A DNA stretch of 64,000 nt from Sistotremastrum niveocremeum HHB9708 (Eukaryota > Basidiomycota > Agaricomycetes > Sistotremastrales > Sistotremastraceae): NCBI GenBank assembly GCA_001630475.1, contig KV419413.1:168787-232786 (forward strand). The letters run 5' to 3'. A model generated the notes under the pieces. That model saw only the letters and a list, made by a program, of their open reading frames with translations, did no database searches and was not told the origin of the DNA. Of this stretch, positions 35,902 through 47,647 are shown one piece after another. Every line of letters begins with the position of its first letter. Position 1 is the stretch's first letter. A program made the position numbers and the translations under genes.

Positions 35902-37096
35902 GTTCGTCATCTTTGGCCACTTTGCTTGAGGATTGGCCAGTGAAACGGGTATCCGATCGTTGTTTCGACAGGGATTTGTACGAGTGGTCAAGTGAGAGAT
36001 AAGACCAAGATGGTTGCACAGCCTGCAGGCGCTATTCTATACGCGTTCAAGCGCACTCCCAGGGTTGCTTCAGTGCGACATGAGCAAACCCTCTTATGCA
36101 GAACCTGGTTTGATGGGAGATCAAGCAGCAAGATAATATTCTGAGGTTGAAGGAAGCATGGATGCCCTCTCTGTCATAGGGGGTTCAACTTTCTCCATGT
36201 AACCCGCAAAACGACTTACGTACGTTGAGTCAGAGTGCATCAGCGCATCTGGTTACACGCCAATTCTTTTTTGCAGAGGTTTGCGTCGCTTGGGATATCG
36301 ATGAACGCGATGAGCTCAAATTTAGGTGAAGTCCAATTTCAAGAGAGTACTGTCCGTAATTATCATCGTGTAAAGGATGCTGTACTGTATATTAATTTTC
36401 GGAAGCAGGTCCGAAACTCCGTAGCGAACACGCGACCAAGCACTTGAATATTATTGGCCTACCTGGGCGAGTAAAGAAGCTTTTTCCGGCCATAACAAGT
36501 CTGATCCTGTAGCTGTTGGCCAACCATAGGCATAATCACGAGAGGGAACTTTTCTAAGGCGAGGAGGGTTAGAGTCATCAGTCCGCGATCGTTTGTAAGC
36601 CCTCAGATTGCTGTTGGAGGAGTGCACCGCTCAAAATCAAATGCAGAAAATTCAGACAGCAAAACTGTGAGATTGCATGGAATTGGATGAGTTTTGGGTT
36701 CAAAGTTTGACGTCCAATGGCGTCCATCCGTTCTGAAATACGACTGAAGCCCTTCGAAGCGATGAATCTTGATAGATTGAATTTACCGTCTATCCAAGCT
36801 GTTCAATTCGTAAGCATATCAAACAAATCAAGGACTTCGTCGAGCAAACAAAAGCACAAGGATTAAAGTTGAGGGAGGGAGCACGTGACATAAGCGCCTT
36901 GACGTAATGCGAAGAGAACCCACGTGCCCTCCGTGGCAAGCCGCATCCCGATTCGGCCGACGTTCCCACGCGACAGAAAGTGATCTGATTTCGTCGGTGA
37001 CCAATCAGAATATTTCTCTGCTATAATTGTGCCGTTCGCTCTCTGACCCTGGCATCACTGTCTTTACCCCCTCCCTCCCCCTCCGTCCACCCCGAC
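35902..37096. other. Divergent intergenic region between the NLR-like gene and ERG5
   Basis: No gene seen. The right 220 bp carries promoter-like motifs of ERG5 (listed separately). A short frame at 36235-36447 is unsupported. Confidence 0.45.
36882..37027 (+). promoter_or_regulatory. ERG5 upstream elements: two CACGTG boxes, CCAAT box, TATA-like box
   Basis: Two perfect CACGTG palindromes lie at 36882-36887 and 36921-36926. A CCAAT sits at 37001-37005 and TATAAT at 37022-37027, about 70-95 bp before the ATG, followed by a C/T-rich leader (37064-37090). CACGTG is a bHLH site. Sterol-regulated bHLH factors of the SREBP type can bind such boxes, so sterol control is a reasonable but unproven reading. 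Confidence 0.5.
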
Positions 37097-38938
37097 ATGG
37101 CCTCCCTCTGGAAAAACTCACCCTCGGTCCCGCTCTCGACGCCGACGTCCTCAACATTCCAATCGGCGTTTATCCAACCCACCTCGTCGAGCTCGACCAT
37201 TTTCGTCACTTCGCTCGCCGTTATCGCCTCTCTGCTCGTCCTTGAACAGGTCGTGTACCGGTCAAAGAAAGCGTCACTACCGGGAGATAAATGGACAATT
37301 CCGATCATTGGCAAGTTCGCGGATAGCAGGAGTCCAACGTTGCAGAAGTACATGAAGAGTTGGAATTCGGGAGCGTTGAGTGCTGTCAGCGTATTCAACA
37401 TGTACGCCTTTTTTTATTTTTACTACCGGAAGACGAAGACGAACATGAATGTGAACAGTTTTATCGTCATGGCTTCATCGAACGAGTATACTCGTAAAAT
37501 TTTCAACTCTCCGACATACGCAGAACCCTGTCTCGTCGCTTCCGCGAAGCAAATTCTTCTCCCGGAGAACTGGTATGAAGATGTCTTGCCTCAGCGTTTT
37601 TTATTCACTAATCATCGTGTAGGGTTTTCTTAACCGGTAAAATCCATGTTGACTATCGCCGCGTCCTCAACACCCTCTTCACCCGAAAAGCCCTAGCGTA
37701 AGAACCCCTTCCCCTGATCACCGTCCCTTATTTCCCTAAAAAAACCTGAAATTAATTGCGTCATCACAGGGTCTACCTCCAAACAATGGACACTGTCTCT
37801 CGCAGGCACTACACCCAATGGCTGGCAGATGCCAAGAAGGACCCCTCCCCGAAACAAATAATGATGACCTCCCGTGAACTCAACATGGAGACCTCTCTCC
37901 GTGTATTCTGCGGCAAACACATCCCCGACCATATCATCCCTGTGATAACCGATCGTTATTGGCTTATCACCAAGGCTCTCCAGCTCGTTAACTTCCCGTT
38001 TGCTTTTCCGGGGACTAACGTCTACAATGCGATTCAAGCTCGTAAACTTGTTATGAAGTGGCTCGAGCATGCTGCTGCGGAGAGCAAGAAACATATCGCT
38101 GCTGGCGGTGATGTAGAATGCATGCTCGACGCATGGGTGGCCGAGTTGCGCTCTCAGGAATCCTCCTTATCGAGTACTACCAAGCGCGATTTTTCGGACC
38201 ACGAAATGGCAATGGTGGTTCTCTCGTTCCTTTTCGCATCTCAAGACGCCATGTCTTCCGGCATTATCTACTTGTTCCAGCACTTCGCTGATTTCCCGGA
38301 CGTACTCGCGAAAGTCAGGGAGGAACAGGAGAAAGTCAGAGGAGGCGACGTGAGCAAGGCAATGACGCTGGAGATGTTGGATGATATGCCTTACATGAAA
38401 GCCGCCATCAAAGAAAGTCTCCGCATCAAGCCTCCCGTTACAATGGTACGTTCTTCTGCTCTTCGTCCGAATATTCGCGGGATTATTGACCTCGTTCGGC
38501 AGGTTCCATACAAGACGACCCGCGCATTCCCCATCTCGGACTCCTACGTAGTCCCCGCCAACTCAATCGTCATTCCATCAGTCTATCCCTCCCTCCACGA
38601 TCCTGAAGTATATCCTTCACCATCATCATACACTCCCTCCCGATGGCTCGATCCCCAAAGCACCGCCAACACCACACCGAAGAATTACCTCGTCTTCGGA
38701 AGTGGACCACATAAGTGTATCGGCGTGGAATATGCGATGATGCATATGGCTTGTGCGATGGGTATTGCGAGTGTTATGATGGATTGGGAACATGTTAGAA
38801 CGGAGGATAGTGATGATACTGAGTGCGTGATTTTCTTTGACTTGGTTATGTGGGAAGCGTTGACGGTGACTGTGTAGGATTATCGCTGCGTTATTCCCCA
38901 AGGACGGATGTTACCTCAAGGTAACCCCCCGTCAGTAA
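37097..38938 (+). CDS. ERG5: Sterol C-22 desaturase, cytochrome P450 CYP61 (516 aa)
   Basis: Introduces the C-22 double bond of the sterol side chain late in ergosterol synthesis, at the ER membrane. Exons 37097-37401, 37459-37572, 37623-37697, 37770-38445, 38503-38822 and 38878-38938 join in frame. An N-terminal membrane anchor (IFVTSLAVIASLLVLEQ) is followed by the CYP61 signature GDKWTIPIIGKFADS and WNSGALSAVSVFN. The I-helix reads FLFASQDAMSSGIIYLFQH, the ExxR motif is ESLR, and the heme loop is FGSGPHKCIG with the Cys ligand. Length is as expected for CYP61. It is a single conserved housekeeping gene and separates the NLR-like gene from the right F-box arm. The assignment rests on several CYP61-specific stretches, not only on the P450 core. 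Confidence 0.94.
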
Positions 38939-39562
38939 TTATCGAATCATAGACCAGCTCTTCGACGAAGTTTGCGAAGCGTGCGATCTCGATCAAGTCG
39001 ATATCTATGATCACGAAAATGTCGTGGTTGAGAGATGACGTCGATGACAGTCATGACAGTGGAGAGAGATGGAAAGAGGAGAGACAAACTTAGATTATCC
39101 TTCATCGTTTTATTACAATTCTTAACCAAGCACTAGCATTCTTTCAAAGTTTTTGGATAATCAATGATGTTCATTGCATTGCAAATATGATAACAACTAC
39201 CATTTCATAGAATTGCAAGCTCACTGTGGGCCGTACTCTTATTACGAGTTGTCAAGTACTGGCATGAAAGGAGGCGAGGCTTTGCGGGAACAGAAGCTTC
39301 CGAAGGCATGACAGAATGATCAGGATGATGTGACTCGGAAGTGTAGATCAACAATGTGGTTCGCGAGTGTCGAAGTTGCCATATATCTGAGCGACAAGTC
39401 CCGAGTTCCTACGGTTGTAGAAGGTGGGATTACATTGAGAGAAGCAGTTTATAAATTCGCCCTTCCACGCATACAAGAATCAGGGATTACATACAGCATA
39501 TGTCAATCACTAGTGAATAATTGATATTATAAGACAAACATCCGTGAGAGAAACCCCGGTAA
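38939..39562. other. Convergent spacer between ERG5 and F5
   Basis: About 620 bp. Frames at 38947-39129 (-) and 39330-39524 (+) have no support. No gene seen. Confidence 0.4.
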
Positions 39563-41430
39563 TCATTCAACCGAGTCTGAATCTGACTCGCCGGGGAAAT
39601 TGTACAGCCTGTCGATAGACTTGGGAGGTATCGGTGCTACTTCATCGTATTCCTCCACTAACGCCTCGAGTCCTTCTGCATTAGGAGACGAAAATCCCCT
39701 TGTCGCAGTCAAGTACTTCAAAGGCACGCCTTTCCGTTTCCTAAACTCCAAGAAAGTTTCCATCCTTTGACGACGGAATCTCGTCTCTGAGCAATTCAGA
39801 CCCGCCAGAAGAGGGAGGATGACCTGCCCGTCGCGCTCTGCCTCCAATGCTGAAAGAAGTTTCTCAAACTCTTCCTCTGTTGTGACAATGGCGAGATAAT
39901 CGATGAGAGACCACGAGTGAAAGCATTGAACGAGGTCGTGTAGAGGGGGCAAATGAGGAAGATCGAGGATGAGGTCGTTGAGGACATTCTGGTAAGAAGC
40001 AAGAAAAGGGAGAGAAGGGACTTCTTCGTCGGCTTTACGACGTATGAACTTCATTTTTCCTCGTGCGTCCGAATCGAGTTCATAGAGAGTGTCGTTCACG
40101 TATGAACGGCTTATCTTCAAACTGGGGTAATGAGATATCCAAGGTCCCAAAATGTGTTCGAAAAGGACAGGATCGTGCTTGTCCTTGCTAACACAAACGG
40201 TGATGTCAGCAGCATCCGGCCAGCTAAGGTGCTGAAGAAGATGATCCATCTCGGAAGCGCAGAGCGAACGCAGGGATAAACTTTGGAGGTAACGAAGAGA
40301 TACTTTCGTCGTAGGCCTCGCAATTTCGTCGAAGTCGGGATACTCGTTCCAGATATCACATCTTTTCAGATTAGAGTAATAGGATAGAAGGCCGAGAATA
40401 TCTGCCGAGTTCATGTTGCAGGTTTCGACCGTAAGATCCACAAGCTTTTGTGGGCTGACTAGAGGCTTTGCCCTGAGGTTGCCCACCAGAGTCATTTGAC
40501 TCAACAAAGGCGTAGAGATCGACACGGTCTTCTTTGGCGATGGATCATCGCTTTCCCAGTCGTGGATCTCGAGTGACCGGAGTGCCGAAAATTCTTCTTT
40601 GTTCTCTTTGAGAATGTATGTCTTGAGGAATCGGTCTAGAGTCTGACTGCCAATATCATCGTCTTGCCAGTAGATAGACAACCGATAGATTCGACTGGCT
40701 ATCTGTCGAAACGGAATGCCAAGGGAGGTTCTGAGAGATCCTTCTTCGCAACGACCTCTGTTGGTGAGATAGACATCGAGAAGACGATTCCCGCTCCGTT
40801 CTACGAGTAGAGGGAAGAGTTTTAGATGCATAGGGAGGATGACTTGAGTCCATAAAGAGGGGGTGGTGATTGCGACGTCCCTCCACCGCTTGCATCTACG
40901 GGCAAGTTCGGGAGTAGGTATGAGTTACATGGATGGTCCTTGACGATGAATGGCTTACACGGAGAAAGCCCCCGGCGTCTCGACAGATCTCATAAAACGG
41001 AAGATTTGAGGGAGCCTGCAGTATTGGAGAATCTCTGCGATGAGTTCGTTGGCAAGTCGTGTGGCAGGTGCTTTCTGATTGTAGCGCCATTTGACAGCCT
41101 GAATGGAAGAAGAAAACTGTTGATCCGTCGTCTCCAAAGCTACAAAGAAATCAGTATCGCCACGAGCAGTCAGTGGATGGAGTAACGACTTGCCCTGCTC
41201 AAGTTCCACCATTGCTGTCCTCGACGGCTGCAGACCTTCCGTATGATGATTCCTGGTTGGCCGCGAGTCTTCGTAAGTGACATTGAAACGATCGGGTGGG
41301 GGGACACTCACAGAATATTTGCCACCTTTGTCTTAAACTCCGCACATGCGTCCGCCAATAGAGACCTATGGTTTGAGCAGAAGACCTCAGACCCAGATGA
41401 AGCCTGTAATGAAGCCTGAAGAGCGCTCAT
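39563..41430 (-). CDS. F-box-like/leucine-rich protein F5 (563 aa)
   Basis: Minus-strand exons 41430-41312, 41253-like short exon of 59 nt (about 41268-41210), 41139-40959 (181 nt) and 40895-39563, with phases 2, 1, 2. Exon 1 ends with the helix LADACAEFKTKVANIL, carrying the conserved Cys and Phe. The donor of the 59-nt exon is a weak GTGGAA, so that border is the least sure. Exon 3 has SIQAVKWRYNQK and the F-box core LANELIAEILQYC. Exon 4 opens CKRWRDVAITTPSLW, continues leucine-rich (SADILGLLSYYSNLKRC) and ends with LNCSETRF, TRGF and an acidic tail. It is closest to F4 of the left arm. It is convergent with ERG5. Confidence 0.85.
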
Positions 41431-42126
41431 CGGCGGACGCGTCGACTCAAAGAGTGAATGGGAAGAAACAAGGTATGCCACTCTAGATGGCTTATATATG
41501 GATGCGTCGACCGTGAAGAAAATCCCAAGGCAACGGCGTCACAATTGTCTAGAGTTGACAAGGGAATTCGAGGTCCATTTCCGGCTCCCGATTCCGATCA
41601 ACCCAAATGAACTTGAATATTTGCCAATCGTTGTGATCGAGTTGATCCTTGTGCTGAAGGTGAAAGTGAACTGGATACAAGCCTGGAGATCTGGGATCTT
41701 TGAGAGGACCGATGCGAGTGTTGTGGTGAACGCTGTTCTGTTTCCGAGGACTGAATATTTCTGCCGGCAAACCAGAGCGGGGTACATGATGCATCTGGTT
41801 GCTGTGAGCTCAAACGGTTTTCAAATCATGATCATAGAAAAACACATCGACGCTTGCTCACGAGCGTAGCACAGAAGACAAAATGCTGTATTGTAGCAGT
41901 ACTGCAGCTTTGTATCTACAACATCAAGTCTACCAAGAACAGCTAGTATCGACAATAAGGCCACTGGTCCGTATTTATCTAACTAGCGAAGAGTGACTGA
42001 GATACTGAAAAATACGAGTCGGGCATTTTAGTGATTTTTAATTAACTATAATAGGCACATTGGTGCCATCGAGTCAGGATCAAGGGATGAAAGCAGCTTC
42101 GACGATTGGAAAGACGGTGGATTTAC
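41431..42126. other. Spacer between F5 and the beta-rich protein gene
   Basis: About 700 bp. Frames at 41498-41869 (+) and 41539-41813 (-) run antisense to each other and lack domains. F5 promoter is expected here. No gene called. Confidence 0.4.
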
Positions 42127-42951
42127 TTATATCTGAACCAGAACGATCGGTCAGGTGTGATCAGGATGGACGAAGGACAAGAAACTCACTTTCAAAACCG
42201 CAGAAATAGCACGGATCTGCTCGAGGAAGGCAGAATCAATTCCGGGGATTCCTGCGGCGGGAGCTTTGACAGCCGCCGGCGCAGCAACCTGGTTAGACTT
42301 GGCATCGGAGGCAGCCTGATCGTCCTGGGATTCGGCAGGTTCGAACGAGAAGGAGTAGAGGGTATAGACCCTATATTCTTGGTTGAAGTTTCCTCCAATT
42401 GTTTGAGCGTTGATGAACAAATAAATCGAGGTACCCCTGCGGGTGAGGGTGGCCGAACCGACAGCCACGTCTTGATTAAAGTTTCCAGATACCCCGAGAT
42501 TGAGATTTCCTTGGAGGGCGACGAGGAAAGTGAGGGGAGTAGGCCAGTAATCGAAGTAGAGATATCCGTCGGCATGGCCAGTGGTGATGTTATAGGTGAG
42601 ATAGAGCTGGGAAGAAGGACCAAAAGGAATTGTTAGACACGACCAATGGAACAGATATTGAAGCAACGTACTCGGAATGGAGGATTTCCCCATTGAAATG
42701 AGATGGTTCCACTGTTACGGGGAGTCGGGCTGATCAAGACAGCACCGTCGATGCCGGGGAGCCCATGTTTCTTCTGCCAGGAGGCAGCGACTACGTTCGG
42801 GGTCAGCGATCTGGAAGGGATTGGCGTTTGAGTTAGACTCACCATCGTCACCACCGGCACGGGATGCAGCAACTGTGGATTGGTCTAAATCGGAGATGGG
42901 AGTCAGAGGTGGATGGAGAACGGAGAGGTGAGAGGGCGTACTGAAAGCCAT
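42127..42951 (-). CDS. Unrecognised beta-strand-rich protein (197 aa)
   Basis: Five minus-strand exons: 42951-42942 (10 nt), 42884-42843, 42790-42672, 42606-42190 and 42132-42127 (one codon plus stop). All borders are GT-AG and keep frame. There is no signal peptide. The core alternates hydrophobic and polar residues (YLTYNITTGHADGYLYFDYW, FLVALQGNLNLGVSGNF, SIYLFINAQTIGG, YRVYTLYSFSFEP) and should fold as a beta sandwich. An Ala/Pro/Lys linker and a short helix (IDSAFLEQIRAISAVLK) follow. I cannot name the family; a lectin-like or lipid-binding fold is conceivable but not shown. The frame and splice pattern make a real gene likely. Confidence 0.75.
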
Positions 42952-43459
42952 TGATGTGTGAAAACGATGAGAGCGATGAAATTTCTCGAGAGGGAGTTGG
43001 TGACCAAAACGACTGGCACAACCTGGCTTTATATAAGAGATTCAACCCGCTTTTTCAATTCCGATGGCTTGTTCCAGCAAGTGAACTACGAAGCCTAATT
43101 TGACTTCAATATCTCCAAGAACGAAGACCGCTTGTTTCGGCTTCATGGGGTGCACCGTGCATGAGTCTCGCATGTTTGACCATTCCGATGGCGCCATTAT
43201 AGAAGTCACGCACACCGTCAGAAGGTGGTGGTAGCACAGAATCAAAAGTTAAAAGGAAGTACCGCAGATCATGCCCAGAACCCACTTGAAATTTCTTTCA
43301 ACTCGAAGGCGCCACTCCAGAGCATACGATGTCAGAGGATGGCAGATGCCTTGGCAAACGTATATCCTCGCCTCAGGTTCTTCTATGCTTCGATAGACGG
43401 CAGCCGCGACAAAAATTCGGCCCGTCCGTATAGCGACTGCTCTTCTGTGTGTTAGTCAA
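42952..43459. other. Spacer, no gene seen
   Basis: Short frames on both strands without domain or splice support; promoter of the beta-rich protein gene is expected at its left end. Confidence 0.35.
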
Positions 43460-43861
43460 TTACCGTTGTGAAAACAAGACTGGCAACCACTCATGACATT
43501 TATTAAACATTTCAAAATTTGGGGCTCTGGAAACCATTTCTTCAGGCTTTACTTTCAAGTGGTCGAATATACCGAACATAGCATTGAGAGTAAACACGTC
43601 GTTTTTCACATGAATGAATTGGTCACGGAATCGACCTCCTGCCAGTGGAAATCTGATCGAGGCGGGCGGACGGGCGAAATGAGTCGAATCCAGGTATCTC
43701 GATGCAACTCCAATTTTTTTCGTCCACGTTTTCCAGACTGATGTCAGGACCGGATGCAGTTCAGTAATAATCAACCTTAAAGCAGAACTCTCCGTGAGCG
43801 TCTGAGACAACCACAGTGCACTATAGAGTTTGTCATTACGTGTTGCGCTTTTCGCGGCGTT
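43460..43861 (-). pseudogene. Orphan 3' coding exon, possible decayed gene
   Basis: A minus frame of 133 codons, opening right after an AG at 43863-43862 and ending at a stop at 43460, has a convincing protein composition: NDKLYSALWLSQTLTESSAL, ELHPVLTSVWKTWTKK, then NAMFGIFDHLKVKPEEM. A piece upstream (about 43910-43866) is also coding-like but does not join in phase through a normal intron. I therefore read it as the last exon of a gene that has lost or hidden its 5' part. The family is not recognised. Confidence 0.35.
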
Positions 43862-44891
43862 CTACCTTCGAGAACTTGTCAGGGAAGCAGATCATGAGCA
43901 ATTGAAAAGCTTTGGTGGTCCTCGCATTCAGAAGCTAGTGTGGTTGCGAGCGTGAGACTCCGTCCGGCGCGTTGCGAATTCCATCACAAACGTGGTTCGT
44001 TTGTGTTTACTCCGTCTCTTCGCTCGTGGAATATGGCTCCGGAGCGCATTAACATTCACTAACCTGAAACATTCGAAGAGTCAATGCCAGAGAATCACAA
44101 GAGAACCTGATGGGACTCCGAGTACCAGTGCACTGACGGTACCTTGCTGCCTTTGCCTGGGAATTCTGAATGCGTGCATTGCCATATTATATTACACGGC
44201 CCCGTATTCCAGGAACTACTCACAGAGCACAGACAAAAGACATTTTCAAGTCGCCATATTCTTTAGCAAGTAGATGAAGAGGACTGGCTAACTACCGCTG
44301 TGTGCTCAAGTGTGTGGTGGGTTCGGAACCGAGCGTCGGGAGCGATCGGAAGCGCGACAGCATGCCGGGACTTACGGCTCGTTCGCCCCCACGTAGTCGC
44401 GGCCCTGTTTTTTTCCCGCGAACTTCCTACTGGTATTACCAGCTGCAGTAAGCCTACAACGTTCGCTCATCCAGGGTTCATGACCCCGTTCCAGATATTA
44501 CCTAAATCCATAAGCACTACCATTCATCGAGTCATCAATAACAGCCGGCATTCCTTTTTTTCTCACTTGCAAGAATTTCTCGAAACTGGAAGTGCGTCAG
44601 AGACTTGAAGTGTAACAATTCAAAATGAAAGAGAAATACGCAAAACAAACCATGACCTTTGATTGTCCTTGTCATACACCGAAGCGCGTCCGCTCCTACG
44701 ATCATGCCTCGCGCTGCTCCGTCTAGACCTTTTTTGTTGTGGATCTCAATTTATTGATTCTTACCATGATTTGCAGCTTCTGCATCGACTTGGCGACTCA
44801 GTTCTTCGAGGCTCTCAGATCTTCGCCAATTACTTGCAGTCTTGACGACAAAATTGTGTTCTATGCAGCGCTCAACCGCCGCGAAGCCGAG
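43862..44891. other. 1 kb without a supported gene
   Basis: Contains short, unsupported frames on the plus strand (43992-44273, 44300-44608, 44663-44924). It lies between two relics and may itself be decayed gene DNA. Confidence 0.35.
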
Positions 44892-45092
44892 CTACCGATC
44901 ACGTCCCTCATAAGCCTCCGCTAGCGATTTAAGCCCCTCTGCATCAACAAAGGCATTTCCGATCAGTGCCCTTTTTCTTCCCGAACCCCAGAACGCTTCG
45001 CAACGCACAAAAAACCCTGACAAGAGCGGGTTGTCGATTGACGGAGAGCGGCGTATGGCGTGATGCCCGCAAGTGTCGGAATAGCACATCAC
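44892..45092 (-). pseudogene. Relic of an F-box family C-terminus
   Basis: The end of this minus frame reads FVDAEGLKSLAEAYEG, which matches the family's C-terminal block (F5: SPNAEGLEALVEEYDE; F4: SPDAEGFAALVEKLND). Just before it, EAFWGSGRKR resembles the LEFRKRKG segment of F5. No F-box or leucine-rich part can be found upstream, where the F6 3' flank begins. It is best read as a truncated copy left by tandem duplication or unequal crossing-over. Confidence 0.5.
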
Positions 45093-45108
45093 GTAGGACC
45101 TAGAGCAA

Positions 45109-45375
45109 ACTTATGCGGAGACGGAGGATCCCAATACGGAGCTCTGCAATTGAATTGATTGAGAAGACAAAGTCGAGGGCCGACATTGCATGTCCGATTT
45201 GCATGGAATGACGCTACGGAGACCGAAATGATAGATAATGGTAATTTAGATGAAGCCTGGCCAAGATCGTGGCCAATGAATACAAACAAGGATTAAAGAG
45301 CTCTACAAGCAATCAGTGACTGAAAATGTCGAACGCTAACGGAAGTCTGAACTTACGAAAGAAATTCAACTTTCT
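45109..45375 (-). repeat. 3' flank of F6, duplicated downstream of F7
   Basis: This stretch aligns by eye with 47402-47647: both start ACTTATGC followed by a GGAGAC/AGAGAC run, share GAAATGATAGATAA and AATTTAGATGAAGCC, and end in CGAAAGAAATTCAAC at the stop of the adjacent F-box gene. F6 and F7 were thus copied with at least 250 bp of 3' flank. Confidence 0.75.
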
Positions 45376-47170
45376 GCAGCGTCTGTTCTCGCACTGTGTC
45401 GAGCTAAGACTTCTGCCAAAGAGATATGACGGGGGAGCGCATCAACTTGCTGATGCTCATCGATCAACGACGTCAATGCCTCCACGGATGAATCAGAGAA
45501 TCCTCGGGTAGTCTTCAGTTTTCGAATCCCGAAGCCTTTCGATTTCCGGAATTCTAAGAAGCTCTGTAAACGTGAGCGACAGAACTCTGTTTCGGAACAA
45601 TCAAGGCTGTCGAGGCGAGGGCAGGGTATGCTCTTCTCCGGTTCTTCCGATCGCAACGCATCGAGAAGTCTTGCGAAGTCCGCTTTTTGAGTATGGACAC
45701 CGATATGAGTGACCAGAGGGCAGGACCTCAAGGCGTTGCTTAGATGGGATAGGGAGGGCAAAGCCTTGACATGGAGCTTTATCAGAGTGAGAGAGTTGGT
45801 GTACGAGACAACTGATGAAAATGAATTGAGATCCGTTGAATCTGATGTGCGGTCGATAGCGCGGAGTGTTGTTCCAGACCTCGAAGTGAACGCGTAAGTG
45901 GTTGTCCCGCGCCGTTCTTCCTTGATTCGCATCTCCTCAAAAGTGGCAATTCGTGGGCCCAGGAAGTCTGCAAAGGACACATCATCGTCCACTTCACGCT
46001 CGCGCTCTACTTCTGCCATGACACAAGCTGAGAAAGGGATAGTGATGTGGGCGAAGAAGTGGATCATCTCCGTGATGCACAGAGCGCATACACTCAAAGA
46101 GCGCAGATTGTTCAACGAAGGCGACCAAGGTGTGGGTTTCACCATTGTTTCGTACCCTGAGGTTTCGTTCACTATATGACAGTGCTCCAAATGAGGAAAT
46201 TCCGCGAGTAGTGGGAGTAGATCTCTCGAAGTCATCGTAGTCCACGAAAAGTGAAGATCGGTCAGTGCACTTGCTTGTATGCGGGGTTTAGTCTCTGGAT
46301 CACCCTCTAGCACCAGCTTCTTCAAAGCAGGCATCACGAGTAAACACGTCTTCCCTTGCTCCTGATAAGAGCACTCTGAGAGATCAAAGCTTTCAAGCAT
46401 AGTGAATTCACATCCGCTGACGTGACTGCGCAGGAAATCGTCAACGCTCTGTAGTCTTGATCTCTCCCCGCTCCAGAAAATGGATAAATTGGAAATTCGG
46501 TTGGCGACTTTACGCAGGGGTTCGCCAATCCTTTCATCCAGAGACCGCTCGTCGCAGTCATCGCCGATAGGGACATCAACGTCCAGTGGACGATTCCCGC
46601 TGCGTGCCTCGATAAGCGAGAAGAGTTTTGGGTGCATTGGAAGTGAAACATCCGTCCACAGATCAGCAGACCCGATCGCGACGTTTCTCCATCTCGTAGA
46701 TCTGGTCCATACGATGAGTATCCGAATGACCCATGAAAGATGCCATACATTGAAAAGGCCGCTGGAATATATGAACGTGTCCTCAGCTTGCAATAGCGAA
46801 GTATCTCGTGAATGAGCTCCGGTGCTAGGCGCTCGACAGGTGCCTTCTGATTGAGCTGCCATTTCATAGTTTGCATGGAGGCTGAAACGTTCGATTCGAC
46901 CTCTTGAAATGCTGTTGTAGATGATTCATCAGTATGAACCCGGTCATCAGGCTGAACCGACGTACTTTCTTGCATCTTCATTAGTGCTTCGCAGGAACCG
47001 TCGAGGTGACGCGCCCGATCCTGACTATAAGTTCAGATGAATAAGCATAATCTACGCAAGGCATATCATAAGGGTCAAAACGCGTACATCACCCTGGAGA
47101 TCTTCTGCTTGAAATCAGCACAGATAGTCGACAGCGCTGTCGAAGTCGCCTGAGAGTTATCTTCATCCAT
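45366..47170 (-). CDS. F-box-like/leucine-rich protein F6 (546 aa)
   Basis: Minus-strand exons 47170-47088 (83 nt), 47024-46966 (59 nt), 46911-46749 (163 nt) and 46701-45366, phases 2, 1, 2. The start MDEDNSQATS leads into the helix TICADFKQKISRVM. Exon 3 has MQTMKWQLNQK and the F-box core LAPELIHEILRYC. Exon 4 begins STRWRNVAIGSADLW. The leucine-rich half contains FPHLEHCHI and SLSVCALCITEM and ends with LDCSETEF and TRGF. It is the nearest relative of F7: exons 1 and 3 have identical lengths and the first residues, promoter and 3' flank also match. Reading straight through exon 2 into the next intron stays open for some distance, so a retained-intron form is possible but the spliced form matches the family. 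Confidence 0.87.
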
Positions 47171-47637
47171 GATAGGCGTCGTAATTCTTGAAGTTTTATG
47201 ATCCGGTTGACATTAACGTAGATTTGGCGCGTTATGAACAGCAGAGACGCGTCGGACAGGGTGCAAGGGGATCTAGTTCAAGAATGCTTGCGTCGATAAA
47301 GATGAGGCGCTGGGACTAATCGGAGTCCGGCTCCCGATTCCGAGTAGTAACCCAAATCTGACTTAGCTACCGAATAGCAACCTTCCGAAGTGCAGCAGGA
47401 GACTTATGCAGAGACAGAGGTTCTAATACGGAACTTTGCCGTTCATCATTATATATATATAATATTGCATGGAAGGACGCCACGTTGACGGAAATGATCA
47501 AGGAAATGATAGATAAGAGTAATTTAGATGAAGCCTTTTCAGAACGTGGAAGATGAACAGCACAGCATAGATCTGTAGAAGCTATCAGTTAGCCAAGATA
47601 TCAAACGCAAGATGAAATTCAAGCATACGAAAGAAAT
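47171..47637. other. F6 promoter and F7 3' flank
   Basis: The right part (47402-47647) is the duplicated 3' flank of F7. The left part is the F6 promoter and resembles that of F7, with a shared GCGTCGATAAA (at about 47292) roughly 120 bp before the start codon. A short TA repeat lies at about 47450-47463. Confidence 0.55.
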
Positions 47638-47647
47638 TCAACAGTAC
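47402..47647 (-). repeat. 3' flank of F7, second copy of the 45109-45375 repeat
   Basis: Direct repeat of the F6 3' flank (see that entry). It carries a TA-dinucleotide expansion not present in the other copy, which explains part of the length difference. Confidence 0.75.

Noticed and set aside
35902-36019. Longer N-terminus of the NLR-like protein from a GTG at 36019
   Set aside because: It has no ATG and its phase does not join to the C2 domain, whereas ATG 35901 does.
42106-42636. Long plus-strand frame opposite the beta-rich protein
   Set aside because: It is the antisense shadow of the main exon, which has clean splice borders and protein-like strand patterns.
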